Shown here piece after piece: positions 48,630 through 57,997 of a stretch of DNA of 64,000 nucleotides. Under the pieces are notes generated by a model. That model did not search any database. It was not told the DNA's origin and saw nothing but the letters and a program-made list of their open reading frames with translations. The position numbers and the translations under genes were made by a program. Location: NCBI GenBank assembly GCA_963796915.1, contig CAWCNI010000004.1, positions 1,674,001 through 1,738,000 on the forward strand, read 5' to 3'. This DNA is from JAENWD01 sp963796915. GTDB taxonomy: Bacteria; Acidobacteriota; Vicinamibacteria; Vicinamibacterales; JAENWD01. Positions within the stretch are counted from its first letter, which is position 1, and every line of letters starts with the position of its first letter.

Positions 48630-50047
48630 GCGGCCTTCCGGTTGCCGTCATCGGCGCGGGGCCTGCGGGCCTCACCGCGGCGCACACGCTGGCACAGGCC
48701 GGCGTTCCGGTGGTTGTCGTCGAGGGCGGCGACCAGGTCGGCGGCATCGCGCGCACCGAGGTCTACAAGGGGTTTCGCTTCGACATCGGCGGCCATCGCT
48801 TCCTCACCAAGGTGCCGGAGATTCAGGCGCTGTGGGAGGAGTGGCTCGGCGAGGACTTCGAGCGCGTCGCGCGGCTGTCACGCATCTACTACCGAAACCA
48901 TTTCTTCGACTACCCGCTCCGGCTCCCGAACGTCGTCGGCGGCCTCGGCGTGGTGGAGAGCGCACGGGTCGCGGCCAGCTACGTGCGGGCGCGTCTGTCG
49001 CAGATCGCGCCGGAGGAGACCTTCGAAGACTGGGTGACCAACCGGTTCGGCGATCGCCTCTATCGCACCTTCTTCAAGACCTACACGGAGAAGGTCTGGG
49101 GCATTCCCTGCAACGTAATCCGGGCGGACTGGGCGGCGCAGCGGATCCGCGGCCTCTCGCTCGTGCAGGCGGTGTCGCAGGCGATTTTCGGCGGCACCCG
49201 CGCGACGTCGCTGGTCGAAGCGTTTCACTACCCGCGCCTCGGCCCCGGACAAATGTGGGAGCGCTGCGCCGACCTCATCACCGCCTCCGGTGGCGAAGTG
49301 CGGCTGAACACCAGGGTGGAATCGATTCATCACGAGCACGGTCGCGTCACCTCGCTCGGCCTGCGGCGGCATGGCCGCCTCGAGCGGATGCCGGTCAGGG
49401 ACGTGATCGCCAGCATGCCGCTTCCGGCGCTGGCGCGGGCCCTCGACCCGGCGCCTGCCGCCGCCGCGCTGACAGCGGCGTCGAGCCTGCGGTTCCGCGA
49501 CTTCCTGATCGTCGTGCTGATTCTCGGCCGTGAGCGGGTCTTCCCCGACAACTGGATTTACGTGCACTCGCAGGAGGTGCGCGTCGGCCGAATCCAGAAC
49601 TTCAAGAACTGGAGCGCGGCCATGGTGCCGCACCCGGCGCGGACCAGTCTTGGGATGGAGTACTTCTGCAACGCCGGCGAACCGTTGTGGGAGATGAGCG
49701 ACGATCAGCTCATCGCGGTGGCCGGACGTGAGCTCGAGGCCGTCGGGCTGGCGCCGGCGTCGGCGGTCGAGGACGGGTGCGTCATCCGCCAGCCGAAGGC
49801 CTACCCGGTGTACGACGCCGACTACCGCCGCCACGTCGACACGCTGCGTCACGCCCTCGCTCCGCTGTGCAACCTGCAGACCGTCGGGCGCAACGGCATG
49901 CATCGCTACAACAACCAGGACCACTCGATGCTCACGGGCCTGCTCGCGGCCCGGAACCTGCTCGGCGAATGCCACGACCTGTGGACCGTCAATACCGAGC
50001 GGTCGTACTACGAGGAGCAGCAGATCGCGCGCCGCCGCGCGGGTTGA
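48626..50047 (+). CDS. FAD-dependent oxidoreductase, UDP-galactopyranose mutase/amine oxidase-like
   Basis: About 473 residues from a GTG start that overlaps the preceding stop. The N-terminus has the Rossmann FAD motif VIGAGPAGLTAAHTLAQAG and GGIARTEVYKGFRFDIGGHRF, with the GGH segment typical of UDP-galactopyranose mutase and related enzymes. YTEKVWGIPC and a C-terminal NNQDHSMLTGLLAARNL, the second FAD-binding loop, complete it. The relatives interconvert pyranose and furanose UDP-sugars or oxidise amines and polyprenyl groups. Context with glycosyltransferases favours sugar nucleotide or lipid-linked sugar chemistry. I would not name a precise reaction. Confidence 0.85.
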   Translation: MSGLPVAVIGAGPAGLTAAHTLAQAGVPVVVVEGGDQVGGIARTEVYKGFRFDIGGHRFLTKVPEIQALWEEWLGEDFERVARLSRIYYRNHFFDYPLRLPNVVGGLGVVESARVAASYVRARLSQIAPEETFEDWVTNRFGDRLYRTFFKTYTEKVWGIPCNVIRADWAAQRIRGLSLVQAVSQAIFGGTRATSLVEAFHYPRLGPGQMWERCADLITASGGEVRLNTRVESIHHEHGRVTSLGLRRHGRLERMPVRDVIASMPLPALARALDPAPAAAALTAASSLRFRDFLIVVLILGRERVFPDNWIYVHSQEVRVGRIQNFKNWSAAMVPHPARTSLGMEYFCNAGEPLWEMSDDQLIAVAGRELEAVGLAPASAVEDGCVIRQPKAYPVYDADYRRHVDTLRHALAPLCNLQTVGRNGMHRYNNQDHSMLTGLLAARNLLGECHDLWTVNTERSYYEEQQIARRRAG

Positions 50048-50055
50048 CCAGCCGA

Positions 50056-52104
50056 ATGGCCCCTCCGGTTCCCCTCACGGTCGCCCTCCTGGGATGCGGG
50101 AGGCTCGGGACCGAGGTGTTTCTTCCAGTCATCACGACGTCACCGGCAGTCCGGCTCACCGCTGTCGTCGACCCCGACCCGGCCGCCGGCGGCCGCGCGC
50201 GCGCGTTCTCGCCGAACGTCACCTGGTTGCACGACTGGCGCGAGCTGCTGGACGGGCCGTTGCCCGACGCTGCCGTCATCGCGTTGCCGTCGCCGATGCA
50301 CGCGCCGGTGGCGTCTGCGCTGCTCGAACGCGGCGTGCCGCTCTATCTTGAAAAGCCGATGGCGACGTCTCCGCAGGACGCCGACCAGCTGCTGTCGATC
50401 TACGAGCGCAGCGGCGTGACGGTCATGCTGGGGCACAACTACCGGGCCAATCCTCTCTTTGAAGCCATGGCTGCCCGGATCGCCGCCGGCGCCGTGGGTC
50501 GCGTCGAGATGATCAGGACTGTCTTCTGCTCGCCGATGCGCACGACCGGCGGCTGGCGTGCCAGCCCCGGCAGCGGCGGCAATGCGCTGTTCGATCTCGG
50601 CAGCCACCACCTCGATCTCGTGCGGTTCCTCACCGGCGAAGAGATCGTCGACGTGGATGCGACGTCGCCAGCGGCTGGCGATCGCATCTCGGTCAGCTTC
50701 ACGTTGACCGGCGGAGCCATCGGCACCTCCCTCTTCGCGAAAGACTCTGCCGACGACGACCGCGTGGAGGTCTACGGCACGAAGGGCGTGCTCAGCGTCG
50801 ATCGATACCGGTCGCTCGTGCCCCACCTGCGCGGGCGCGGCGTGCCGGGCCGTGGGGCGGCAGTCCGGGACGCCGTGCGGTCCGCCGCCAACGTCGGCCA
50901 CCTGTTCAGGAAGATAGGCCAGCCGTGGCACGAGCCGTCGTTCCGCATTGCCTTCGGGCGCTTCGTCGCCGCAGTGCGCGAGAAGCGGCTGATCACACCG
51001 GATCCCCATGACGGGTGGGCGGGCGTGATGGCGCTGGCCGCCGCTGAGCGATCCGCTGCAGAAGGTCGTCGCGTCAGCGTCCCCGTCCGGCAACGCGCGA
51101 GCGCGGACAATGCCCCGGTACCCGCGGACAGCGCCTCGATCCATTCCGCACGGCCGGATCGCCCGGCATTGTCGGCGGTGATCCTGGTGCGCGGCGGTTT
51201 CGACGCCGTGGAGGTGATCACGCGACAACTCGCGACGCAGGCGCTTCGCGACCAGATCGAGGTGATCTACGTCTCGCCGACGCCGCTGGCGGTGCCCGAC
51301 GCCGCGGTGCGTCCGTTCTGGGGCCACCAGGTCGTGCTGGAGCCCGACCAACGCGTGAGCGGCCCGGCGCGCGCGGCTGGAGTCCAGCAGGCACGCGCGG
51401 ATGTGGTGGTGTTTGTCGAGGACCACTGCTTCCCGACCAGGGGCTGGGCCGATGCGCTCCTGCGAGCGCACGAGCAGCCATGGGCGGTCGTCGGACCCGC
51501 GATCCTCAACGCCAACCCGCGCACCGTCCTCAGTTGGGCGAACCTGTTGATCGAATATGGGCCGTGGCTATCGCCGTGCGAGCGGGGCGCGTGCGATCAC
51601 GCGCCGGGCCACAACAGCGCCTACAAGCGATCGCTCCTCCTCGAGTACGGCGACGACCTCGCGGACATGCTCGACGCCGAAAGCGTGCTGCACTGGGACC
51701 TGCGGCGGCGCGGCTTTGGCGTGGCAATGGAGCCGGACGCGAGAAGCCGCCATCTGAACTTCGCGCTCTTCGTGCCGTCGCTTGCGGTGCGCTACTTTGG
51801 CGGCCGCCTGTTCGCGTCGAGTCGATCGCGCTCGTGGCGGATCGGACGGCGGCTGGCGTATGCGCTCGCCGCGCCGCTGATCCCGCTCGTGCGATTTTCC
51901 CGCCTGCGGGGCCAGGCCGCGCGGCTGGCGGATAGCCGGCCACGACGCGGACTGCTGCCGCTCGCGTTCCTGCTGCTGATCGTCGATGCCCTGGGAGAAG
52001 CCGCCGGCTACGCGCTCGGCGCGGGCTCGTCGGGATCGAAGATGCGGGACCTCGAATTCGACAGGACCCGGTATCTCGCACCCGGCGATCAGGTTCCGAC
52101 GTGA
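50056..52104 (+). CDS. GFO/IDH/MocA sugar oxidoreductase fused to a family 2 glycosyltransferase
   Basis: About 682 residues. Residues 1-345 are a GFO/IDH/MocA oxidoreductase: VALLGCGRLGTEVF (NAD binding), YLEKPMATS (EKP motif), GHNYRANPLF, and LGSHHLDLVRFL. After a linker, residues 370-680 are GT2-like: LSAVILVRGGFDAVEV, then VIYVSP, VVVFVEDHCFP in the DxD position, APGHNSAYKRSLLLEYGDDL and LHWDLRRRGFGVAME. A TTG at 50044 would overlap the previous stop and is an alternative start. The frame is open with no shift. The N-terminal half should oxidise, epimerise or reduce a sugar nucleotide; the C-terminal half should transfer a sugar. The combination is unusual. Confidence 0.8.
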   Translation: MAPPVPLTVALLGCGRLGTEVFLPVITTSPAVRLTAVVDPDPAAGGRARAFSPNVTWLHDWRELLDGPLPDAAVIALPSPMHAPVASALLERGVPLYLEKPMATSPQDADQLLSIYERSGVTVMLGHNYRANPLFEAMAARIAAGAVGRVEMIRTVFCSPMRTTGGWRASPGSGGNALFDLGSHHLDLVRFLTGEEIVDVDATSPAAGDRISVSFTLTGGAIGTSLFAKDSADDDRVEVYGTKGVLSVDRYRSLVPHLRGRGVPGRGAAVRDAVRSAANVGHLFRKIGQPWHEPSFRIAFGRFVAAVREKRLITPDPHDGWAGVMALAAAERSAAEGRRVSVPVRQRASADNAPVPADSASIHSARPDRPALSAVILVRGGFDAVEVITRQLATQALRDQIEVIYVSPTPLAVPDAAVRPFWGHQVVLEPDQRVSGPARAAGVQQARADVVVFVEDHCFPTRGWADALLRAHEQPWAVVGPAILNANPRTVLSWANLLIEYGPWLSPCERGACDHAPGHNSAYKRSLLLEYGDDLADMLDAESVLHWDLRRRGFGVAMEPDARSRHLNFALFVPSLAVRYFGGRLFASSRSRSWRIGRRLAYALAAPLIPLVRFSRLRGQAARLADSRPRRGLLPLAFLLLIVDALGEAAGYALGAGSSGSKMRDLEFDRTRYLAPGDQVPT

Positions 52105-53570
52105 CGGCCGGCGCGTCATCCGGGCGTCATCTCGCGGCGGGGACCCTCACCGTGCTGGCAGCCGAAGCGCTGGCGTTGCCCGCCGCGCTGCTGCTCTCCG
52201 CGTTTGTGACCCGCCGCCTCGGACCCGGCGAGTACGGGCTGTACGCCATCGCGGCATCGATCGTCGCGTGGATCGAGTGGACCGGCGCCGCCGTCATCTC
52301 ACGCGCGATCATCCGCGAGACCGCTCGCCACGGCGGCGATTCCGGCGTCGGCACCGCCGCGGTGCAGGTGAACCTGGCCGTCGGCGCCGCCGGCGCGGCC
52401 GTGCTGTGGCTGGCAGCGCCGGCGCTGGCCGCGCTGACCGGCGAGCCGCGGCTGATACATCCGCTTCGGCTCTTCGCCTTCGACATCCCCCTCTTCACGC
52501 TCGCCATGGCGCACCGCATGCTGCTCGTCGGCGCCGGCGCGTTCCTCGCCCGCGCTGTCCTGCCCGTGGTGCGGTGGGCCGGACGGCTCGCACTCGTCAC
52601 GATCCTGGTGTCCTTCGGCTGGTCGCTGGATGGCGTCATCGTCGGCTGCGTGGCCGCCTCGGCGCTGGAGCTGACGGCGGCGCGGATCGCCGTCCACCCG
52701 CCGATGCTTGCCGACGCCGGCAGGTTCCGCGGACCGCTGCTGGCTGACGCCGTGCCATTCGTGACGCAGAGCGTCATGCTGCGGCTGTTCGATCGGATCG
52801 ACCTGCTGCTGTTCAAGATCTTCGGAGGAACCACCGCCGACGCCGGGCTCTATGGCGCCGCACAGAATCTTGCGGCGCCTCTGACAGTGGTCTCTGTCGC
52901 CTTTCCGCCGCTCCTCCTGGCGACGCTCACCACTCTCTACGCCTCAGGCAACAGGACGGCGGCAGCGAGCATGGCGTCCACGGCGTTGCGCATCGCGTCG
53001 TGGTTGCTGCCGCTGGCGGGCCTCGTCGCAGGCGGAGGCACTGCGCTGGCCGGCTGGATCTTCGGCGCCCCGTTTGCCGGTGCGGGCCCGCTGCTCGGCC
53101 CGCTGGTGGCAACGGCCGTCGCGCAGCTGCTGATGGCCGTCGTGATCATGGTGCTGACGGCGGCGGGTCGTCCCAACGCTCTTCTGCCCACCGCGGTCGC
53201 GATGGTGATCGGCACCGTCGCTGTCGGCGCCGTTGTCATACCGCGGTATGGCGCGATGGGCGCCGCGATCACGACGGCGCTGTGTGGCGTGTCCGCTGCG
53301 GGGGTGGCCCTCTGGCTGGCGGGTCGCCTGGCGGCTGTCGCGCTGCCCTGGGCGTCGCTGGCGCGATCGCTCGCCGCCACCCTGGTCTCGGCCGGCAGCT
53401 GCCGCGCGGCGCTGAGCGTCATGCCCGTGCCCGCCGCGCTCGCCTGCGGCGGACTCTGCGCCGTGGCGGCGATGGCCGCGCTCGGGGAATTCGGCGGCAC
53501 GGACGTCCGGGCGCTCAGGCGTCTGTTGGCAATCCCCCGCGCACCGGCGACAATTCAAGACGTCAGATGA
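52101..53570 (+). CDS. Polysaccharide flippase-like (Wzx/MOP superfamily)
   Basis: A 489-residue membrane protein with about 13-14 hydrophobic segments and the family opening LTVLAAEALALPAALLLSAFVTRRLGPGEYG. DRIDLLLFKIFGG and GLYGAAQNLAAPL are typical Wzx/RfbX positions. It should translocate a polyprenyl-linked oligosaccharide across the inner membrane. Its GTG and its stop each overlap the neighbouring genes by 4 nt, placing it inside the glycan operon. Specificity cannot be read from the sequence. Confidence 0.85.
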   Translation: MTAGASSGRHLAAGTLTVLAAEALALPAALLLSAFVTRRLGPGEYGLYAIAASIVAWIEWTGAAVISRAIIRETARHGGDSGVGTAAVQVNLAVGAAGAAVLWLAAPALAALTGEPRLIHPLRLFAFDIPLFTLAMAHRMLLVGAGAFLARAVLPVVRWAGRLALVTILVSFGWSLDGVIVGCVAASALELTAARIAVHPPMLADAGRFRGPLLADAVPFVTQSVMLRLFDRIDLLLFKIFGGTTADAGLYGAAQNLAAPLTVVSVAFPPLLLATLTTLYASGNRTAAASMASTALRIASWLLPLAGLVAGGGTALAGWIFGAPFAGAGPLLGPLVATAVAQLLMAVVIMVLTAAGRPNALLPTAVAMVIGTVAVGAVVIPRYGAMGAAITTALCGVSAAGVALWLAGRLAAVALPWASLARSLAATLVSAGSCRAALSVMPVPAALACGGLCAVAAMAALGEFGGTDVRALRRLLAIPRAPATIQDVR

Positions 53571-54478
53571 TGCCGGAACTTCCGTTTGTATCGATCGTCG
53601 TGCCGACCTGCCGGCGCAACCCGCAACTCGCCCGCTGCCTGGCGTCGATCGCCCGGCTCGATTACCCGTCCGACCTCCTCGAGATCCTCGTCGTCGACGA
53701 CGGCGGAGAGGCGCAGGTGCCTGACGAGATCCGCGCGCAACTCCCCGGCGTCGTCGTGCATCGACACGACCCAGCGCGGCAGGGTCCGGCCGCCGCCCGC
53801 AATTCAGGCGTCGCCCGCGCGCGCGGTGCCATCGTCGCGTTCATCGACGACGACTGCGAGGCCGACGCAGGCTGGCTTCGCGAGCTGGTGCTGGCCCTCG
53901 ACGCGCATGCGGGTGGTGCCTGCGGCGGCACCGTCGTCAATGCGCTCGAGGACAACCTTTTCGCGGAGGCCAGTCAGGGGCTGGTCTCTTTCCTCTGCTC
54001 GTACTACAACGCGGAGCCGGCACGCGCCACGTTTTTCTCGAGCAACAACCTGGCGTTCTCTCGTGCCGCGCTGATCGAGGCCGGTGCCTTCGACGCCCGC
54101 TACCCCAGGGCCGCCGCCGAGGATCGCGAGCTGTGCAATCGCTGGTGCCAGCAAGGCCGCCCGCTGGTGTCGGCGCCCCGCGCGATTGTGCGGCACGCGC
54201 ACGCGCTGACTGCTGCGGGCTTCCTGCGACAACACTACTGGTATGGAACCGGCGCCTGGCGGTATCAGCGGGCGCGCATCGCGCGCGGGGGCGGGCGCGT
54301 CCCCATGGAGCCGCTGCGATTCTACGGACGTCTGATCGCCTGGCCGCTCTCGACGCAAGGATGGCGCGGCCTGCCGCTCTCGTTCCTGCTCGTCGTCGCG
54401 CAGATTGCCAACGCCGTCGGCTTCTTCGCGGAGGCCGTCAATGCCCGCGCTGAGAAGCCCCTCGAGCAGACCGCGTGA
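53567..54478 (+). CDS. Family 2 glycosyltransferase
   Basis: A 303-residue protein. GT2 motifs are VSIVVPTCRRNPQLARC, then ILVVDDGGEAQ, the metal site FIDDDCEAD, FFSSNNLAFSRAALIEAG (acceptor loop), and AAEDRELCNRWCQQG (ED motif). A hydrophobic C-terminal segment, LSFLLVVAQIANAVGFFAEAV, may anchor it. It is the last gene of the coupled operon, with ATGA overlap at its start. After its stop, transcription meets the AGE-family gene from the other strand 10 nt later. Confidence 0.88.
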   Translation: MMPELPFVSIVVPTCRRNPQLARCLASIARLDYPSDLLEILVVDDGGEAQVPDEIRAQLPGVVVHRHDPARQGPAAARNSGVARARGAIVAFIDDDCEADAGWLRELVLALDAHAGGACGGTVVNALEDNLFAEASQGLVSFLCSYYNAEPARATFFSSNNLAFSRAALIEAGAFDARYPRAAAEDRELCNRWCQQGRPLVSAPRAIVRHAHALTAAGFLRQHYWYGTGAWRYQRARIARGGGRVPMEPLRFYGRLIAWPLSTQGWRGLPLSFLLVVAQIANAVGFFAEAVNARAEKPLEQTA

Positions 54479-54488
54479 CGGGCTGTCC

Positions 54489-55767
54489 CTACGGCGCCGA
54501 CAGCAGACGCAGGCATTCGAGAAGCGCGCGCCCGTTGTGATAGCCGGCCTTCCAGCGATGGCCCTTGTCGCCGTGACCTGAGCCATCGGGCGAGACGCTT
54601 TCGTACCACTCCCCTGAGGTCCAGTCGGTCTGCTTCTCGTTCACGAACCGCCACGTGCCGCGGAAGACGTCGAGATAGCGGCTGTCGCCTGTCATCCTGA
54701 ACATCGTCAGCGCGCTGACCAGCGCCTCGGCCTGCACCCACCACGTCTTGGTCCGCCGGTCGGCGTCCTGACCGAGCGGCCCGCTGTCGAAGAAACCGCC
54801 CGCGGACTGGTCGTAGCCGTGGGCCAGGGCGTTGGCAAACAGCGTGTGGAACAAATCGGCATACGGGCCTGTCGGCTGGCCGAGCGCGTTCAGCGCGTCG
54901 ACGAGCAGCCAGATGTTCTCGAGATCGTGGCCGTACAGACGCGCGCGCGACGTCGGCGGTCAGGCGTGGCGTCCAGTCCCGGGCGTACTGGTCGGTGCAC
55001 GCGCCCGCGGCCTTGCGGACCACGGTGTTGCTCTGGATCGTCACCAGCTCCGACAGCCTCGTCGCCGCCAGCGGCAAGTGGCTCGCCCGGTAGAACGCTG
55101 TCACAGCTTCCAGCAGGTGCAGGTGCGTGTTCATCGTCTTCACGCCGGGTGGCACGCCCAGGTACGGCATGGCCCCGTCGGGGGCGGGCCCCCAGTCGCG
55201 GGCGAAGAACTCCACGTAGCCGCCGTACGTCGCGTCGTGCGCCCTGGCCTCGAGCAGGTCGAAGAGCCGCCCGGCGTCGGCCAGCGCCTGCGCATCGCCC
55301 GTCGCCCTCGCGTATTCAGACAGCGCGTAGAGTCCGAATGCCTGGCCGTACAGGTGCTTCATTGGCGCGACAACAGTCGTGCCGCGCCGGTCGACCTCCC
55401 AGTAGAACCCTCCGTACTGCGCGTCCCACATGTGATCCATCAGGAAGCGGTAGCCCTGCCGGGCGGCTTCGCGCATCGCCGTTCCGCCGCGGCCCTCGCG
55501 AATCAACCGCGACGACAGCCACAGCATCCGCGCCTGCGTCACGATCATCTTCGGCGCCTCACCCTTTGGGTGCCCTTCGGCATCGAAGTCGATGGCGAAG
55601 CCGCCGTACGTGGTGTCGATGCTGCGCGGATACCAGAACGCGATCACCGCCTGACTGAGGTTCTTCTCGACGGCGGGCGCGAGCGCGCGGACATCGGCCG
55701 GCAGCGATTGCGTGGCTGCGGGCGGCGCGATGAGGGCCGCACAAAGCAGGAGCGCAGGAATTCGCAT
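54489..55767 (-). CDS. Secreted N-acylglucosamine 2-epimerase (AGE)-family protein (one frameshift)
   Basis: Repaired length is about 425 residues. A signal peptide (ALLLCAALIAPPAATQS) precedes an (alpha/alpha)6 barrel of the AGE/mannose-isomerase family: FYWEVDRRGTTVVAP, HLYGQAFGLYALSEYARAT, MNTHLHLLEAVTAFYRAS, then in the other frame TKTWWVQAEALVSALTMFR and a final GHRWKAGYHNGRALLECLRLL. An extra base near 54945-54955, inside a GC-alternating stretch, moves the last third to the other frame. The family isomerises or epimerises sugars at C2; export is unusual for classic members. The sugar is unknown. Confidence 0.78.
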
Positions 55768-55811
55768 GGCGGCGGGATGCTATCCCTCGCCGTCGCGCCG
55801 TGCAAGCTGCA

Positions 55812-56807
55812 TCAATGCGAGCGCGCGAGTACCCAGTGGGCAATCTGGGGCAGGCGGCTGTCGAACAGGCCCGCGTCGTGCAGTGTCTGCTCCGCGCGGG
55901 CGATGCCTTCGGCGGCGAGGACGCGCGAGCCTTCGAGGCCGAAGAGCGCCGGGTAGGTCGGCTTCCCGGCGGCGGCGTCCTTGCCGGCAGTCTTGCCGAG
56001 CTGCGCGGAGGCCCCCTCGACGTCGAGGATGTCGTCCACGATCTGAAAGACCAGGCCGAGATCGGCGGCGAATCGATCGACCGCGTGCTCTTCGTCCGCG
56101 GTCGCGCCGGCCATCACCGCGCCGACAACGGCGGCGGCACGAATGAGCGCCCCGGTTTTGCGTGCGTGCATGTCCGTCAGGCCCTCACTGCCAAGCGCCG
56201 ACGGCGCCCCTCTGCGCGCGGGTATGACTGTCGTCGCCGCGGACTCGAGGTCGATGGCCTGGCCGCCGACCATGCCCACGACACCGGCGGCCTCGGCCAC
56301 CCGTGCCAGCGCACGGAGCCGGCGCGGCGCCATCTCGCGATCCCCATCGTCGCGCGAGAGCAGCGCGAACGCTTCGGTCAGCAGGCCATCGCCCGCCAGA
56401 ATCGCCATGCCGTCGCCGTAGACCACGTGGAGGGTCGGGCGGCCACGGCGCAGGATGTCGTTGTCCATCGCCGGCAGGTCGTCGTGAACGAGCGAATATG
56501 TATGGATGAACTCGAGCGCGACTGCCGCGGGCATCGCCAGCGCGCGTGCCTGCGTCGCCGTGGGCGCCCGCGACGCGTCGTGCCCTGGTGCGGCCGGCAC
56601 GCCGGCAATCGCCTCGGCCGCGGCGAGGGTCAGCACCGGGCGGAGGCGCTTGCCGCCGGCCTCGAGGCTGTATCGCAGGGCTTCGGCCAGCAGCGGCGGG
56701 CAGCCGGGAGGCGCCGGGAGGGCCTCCGCGATCGCCGCCTCGATCTCCGCGCGGCGTTGGTCTACGTAAACGGCAAAATCCGGCGAGGCGGGTTCGGCCC
56801 GAGGCAT
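55812..56807 (-). CDS. ispA: Polyprenyl synthetase, geranyl/farnesyl diphosphate synthase type
   Basis: About 331 residues from ATG 56807. The all-alpha prenyltransferase motifs are GGKRLRPVL, the first Asp-rich motif HDDLPAMDND, GDGLLTEAFALL, the second Asp-rich motif FQIVDDILD, and GKDAAAGKPTYPAL near the end, which marks the short-chain FPP synthase branch. It condenses IPP with allylic diphosphates in the cytoplasm, feeding polyprenyl carrier, quinone and terpenoid routes. The product length is inferred from the family, and the symbol should be read as ispA-like. It is divergent from a small VOC gene, and the gap of about 80 nt must hold both promoters. Confidence 0.9.
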   Translation of the reverse strand: MPRAEPASPDFAVYVDQRRAEIEAAIAEALPAPPGCPPLLAEALRYSLEAGGKRLRPVLTLAAAEAIAGVPAAPGHDASRAPTATQARALAMPAAVALEFIHTYSLVHDDLPAMDNDILRRGRPTLHVVYGDGMAILAGDGLLTEAFALLSRDDGDREMAPRRLRALARVAEAAGVVGMVGGQAIDLESAATTVIPARRGAPSALGSEGLTDMHARKTGALIRAAAVVGAVMAGATADEEHAVDRFAADLGLVFQIVDDILDVEGASAQLGKTAGKDAAAGKPTYPALFGLEGSRVLAAEGIARAEQTLHDAGLFDSRLPQIAHWVLARSH

Positions 56808-56888
56808 CGAGGCATGATGACACAAGCGCGGCCGGACGCTTCCGCCGCTATGATGGTCACGAGTCAACGACCGAGGAGCGCCATCGTC

Positions 56889-57284
56889 ATGAGCCACATC
56901 ACTCACGCCTTGCCCGGGCTATCCGTCATCGGCCAGATCGCGATGACAGTCAAGGACCTGCCGCGCGCGGTCGCGTTCTATCGGGACACGCTCGGCCTGC
57001 CGTTTCTGTTCGAGGCGCCGCCGCACCTGGCGTTCTTCGACTGCGCCGGTGTACGCCTGATGCTGACCATCGCCGAGGCTCCGGAGTTCGACCATCCCGC
57101 ATCGGTCATCTACTTCGCTGTGCCGAACATCGCCGAGTCCGTCGCCGCGCTCAAGCAACGCGACGTGCACTTCGAGCAGGAACCGCATCTCGTGGCGCGG
57201 ATGCCCAATCACGATCTGTGGATGGCGTTCCTGCGGGACCCGGAGCGAAACCTGATTGGCCTGATGAGCGAAGTGACGAGGTAA
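56889..57284 (+). CDS. VOC family protein (glyoxalase/bleomycin-resistance fold)
   Basis: A 131-residue single-domain VOC protein. It starts IGQIAMTVKDLPRAVAFYRDTLGL and has HLAFFDCAGVRLML and MPNHDLWMAFLRDPERNLIGLM. The ligand positions (Gln in GQIAM in place of the usual His, and Glu in PERNLI) are partly retained. Such proteins can act as glyoxalases, dioxygenases or resistance proteins; no substrate is evident. GAGGAGC lies about 12 nt upstream, and a TATGAT at about 56849 may be the -10. Confidence 0.8.
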   Translation: MSHITHALPGLSVIGQIAMTVKDLPRAVAFYRDTLGLPFLFEAPPHLAFFDCAGVRLMLTIAEAPEFDHPASVIYFAVPNIAESVAALKQRDVHFEQEPHLVARMPNHDLWMAFLRDPERNLIGLMSEVTR

Positions 57285-57296
57285 CCGGCGATCTGC

Positions 57297-57902
57297 TTAC
57301 GCGGCGGGGCGGGTGCCCTCCTGTGCGGCCAGCGCCGATCGCGCATGCTCGGCCTGCCACAGGTGACGGCGCTGGTGCGCCGCGATCACGCAGTAGGCGG
57401 AATAGAGGCTGTACTTCACGCGCTTGCTGAACGGCGATTCCACCCGCTGCCGGTCCCACGCCAGCCCCGCTCCGCGGTCGAGGCGCTCGATCAATTCGCC
57501 CTGCAGGTAGTCGAAGCGCTCGACGACCTCCGGCAGCGGATCGATCCTCCCGGGCACGAAAGCTGGCGTTGTCTTCAGCCTGAAGCGCACCGGGGGCTCC
57601 ATCGCCGCGGAGAGCGCCCAGCCGATCAAATCGCGCCGCAACACCGTCGTGCCGAGGAGGCCGCGCGCTCGCAGGGCGCGGATCGCTTCGTCGATGATCG
57701 GCAGGAACCGCTCGCTCGTCTGGTTCAGGTGCATCAGGCATTCGGCAACCGACCAGCTCCCCGCCGCAGGTCGCTGGCCCCAGTCGTCGCCGGCGACGCC
57801 GGCAGCCACTCCGTGCGCGCGCTCGCGCGCGGCGAGCAGCTCCTGCTTGACGCGAATCAGCTGCGGCTGAAGGACGACGGCGGTGGTAGTGGCGAGCGGC
57901 AT
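57297..57902 (-). CDS. DinB-like four-helix-bundle protein
   Basis: A 201-residue protein starting MPLATTTAVV. The WSVAECLMHLNQTSERFLP helix carries the first metal-ligand histidine. The last helix YCVIAAHQRRHLWQAEHA has the HxxxH-type pair. It is the same superfamily as the 5.6-kb gene, but the sequences differ clearly. Its stop is 13 nt from the convergent VOC stop. Possible metal-dependent thiol transferase; function not shown. Confidence 0.78.
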   Translation of the reverse strand: MPLATTTAVVLQPQLIRVKQELLAARERAHGVAAGVAGDDWGQRPAAGSWSVAECLMHLNQTSERFLPIIDEAIRALRARGLLGTTVLRRDLIGWALSAAMEPPVRFRLKTTPAFVPGRIDPLPEVVERFDYLQGELIERLDRGAGLAWDRQRVESPFSKRVKYSLYSAYCVIAAHQRRHLWQAEHARSALAAQEGTRPAA

Positions 57903-57997
57903 GCCGGATCTCCAGACGGCAGTCGCCGCCAGCCCGGCATTGTACGACGGGGGGTCGCGCCGCGGGCGCTGACAATGCGCCCGCGGCACGCGAAACG

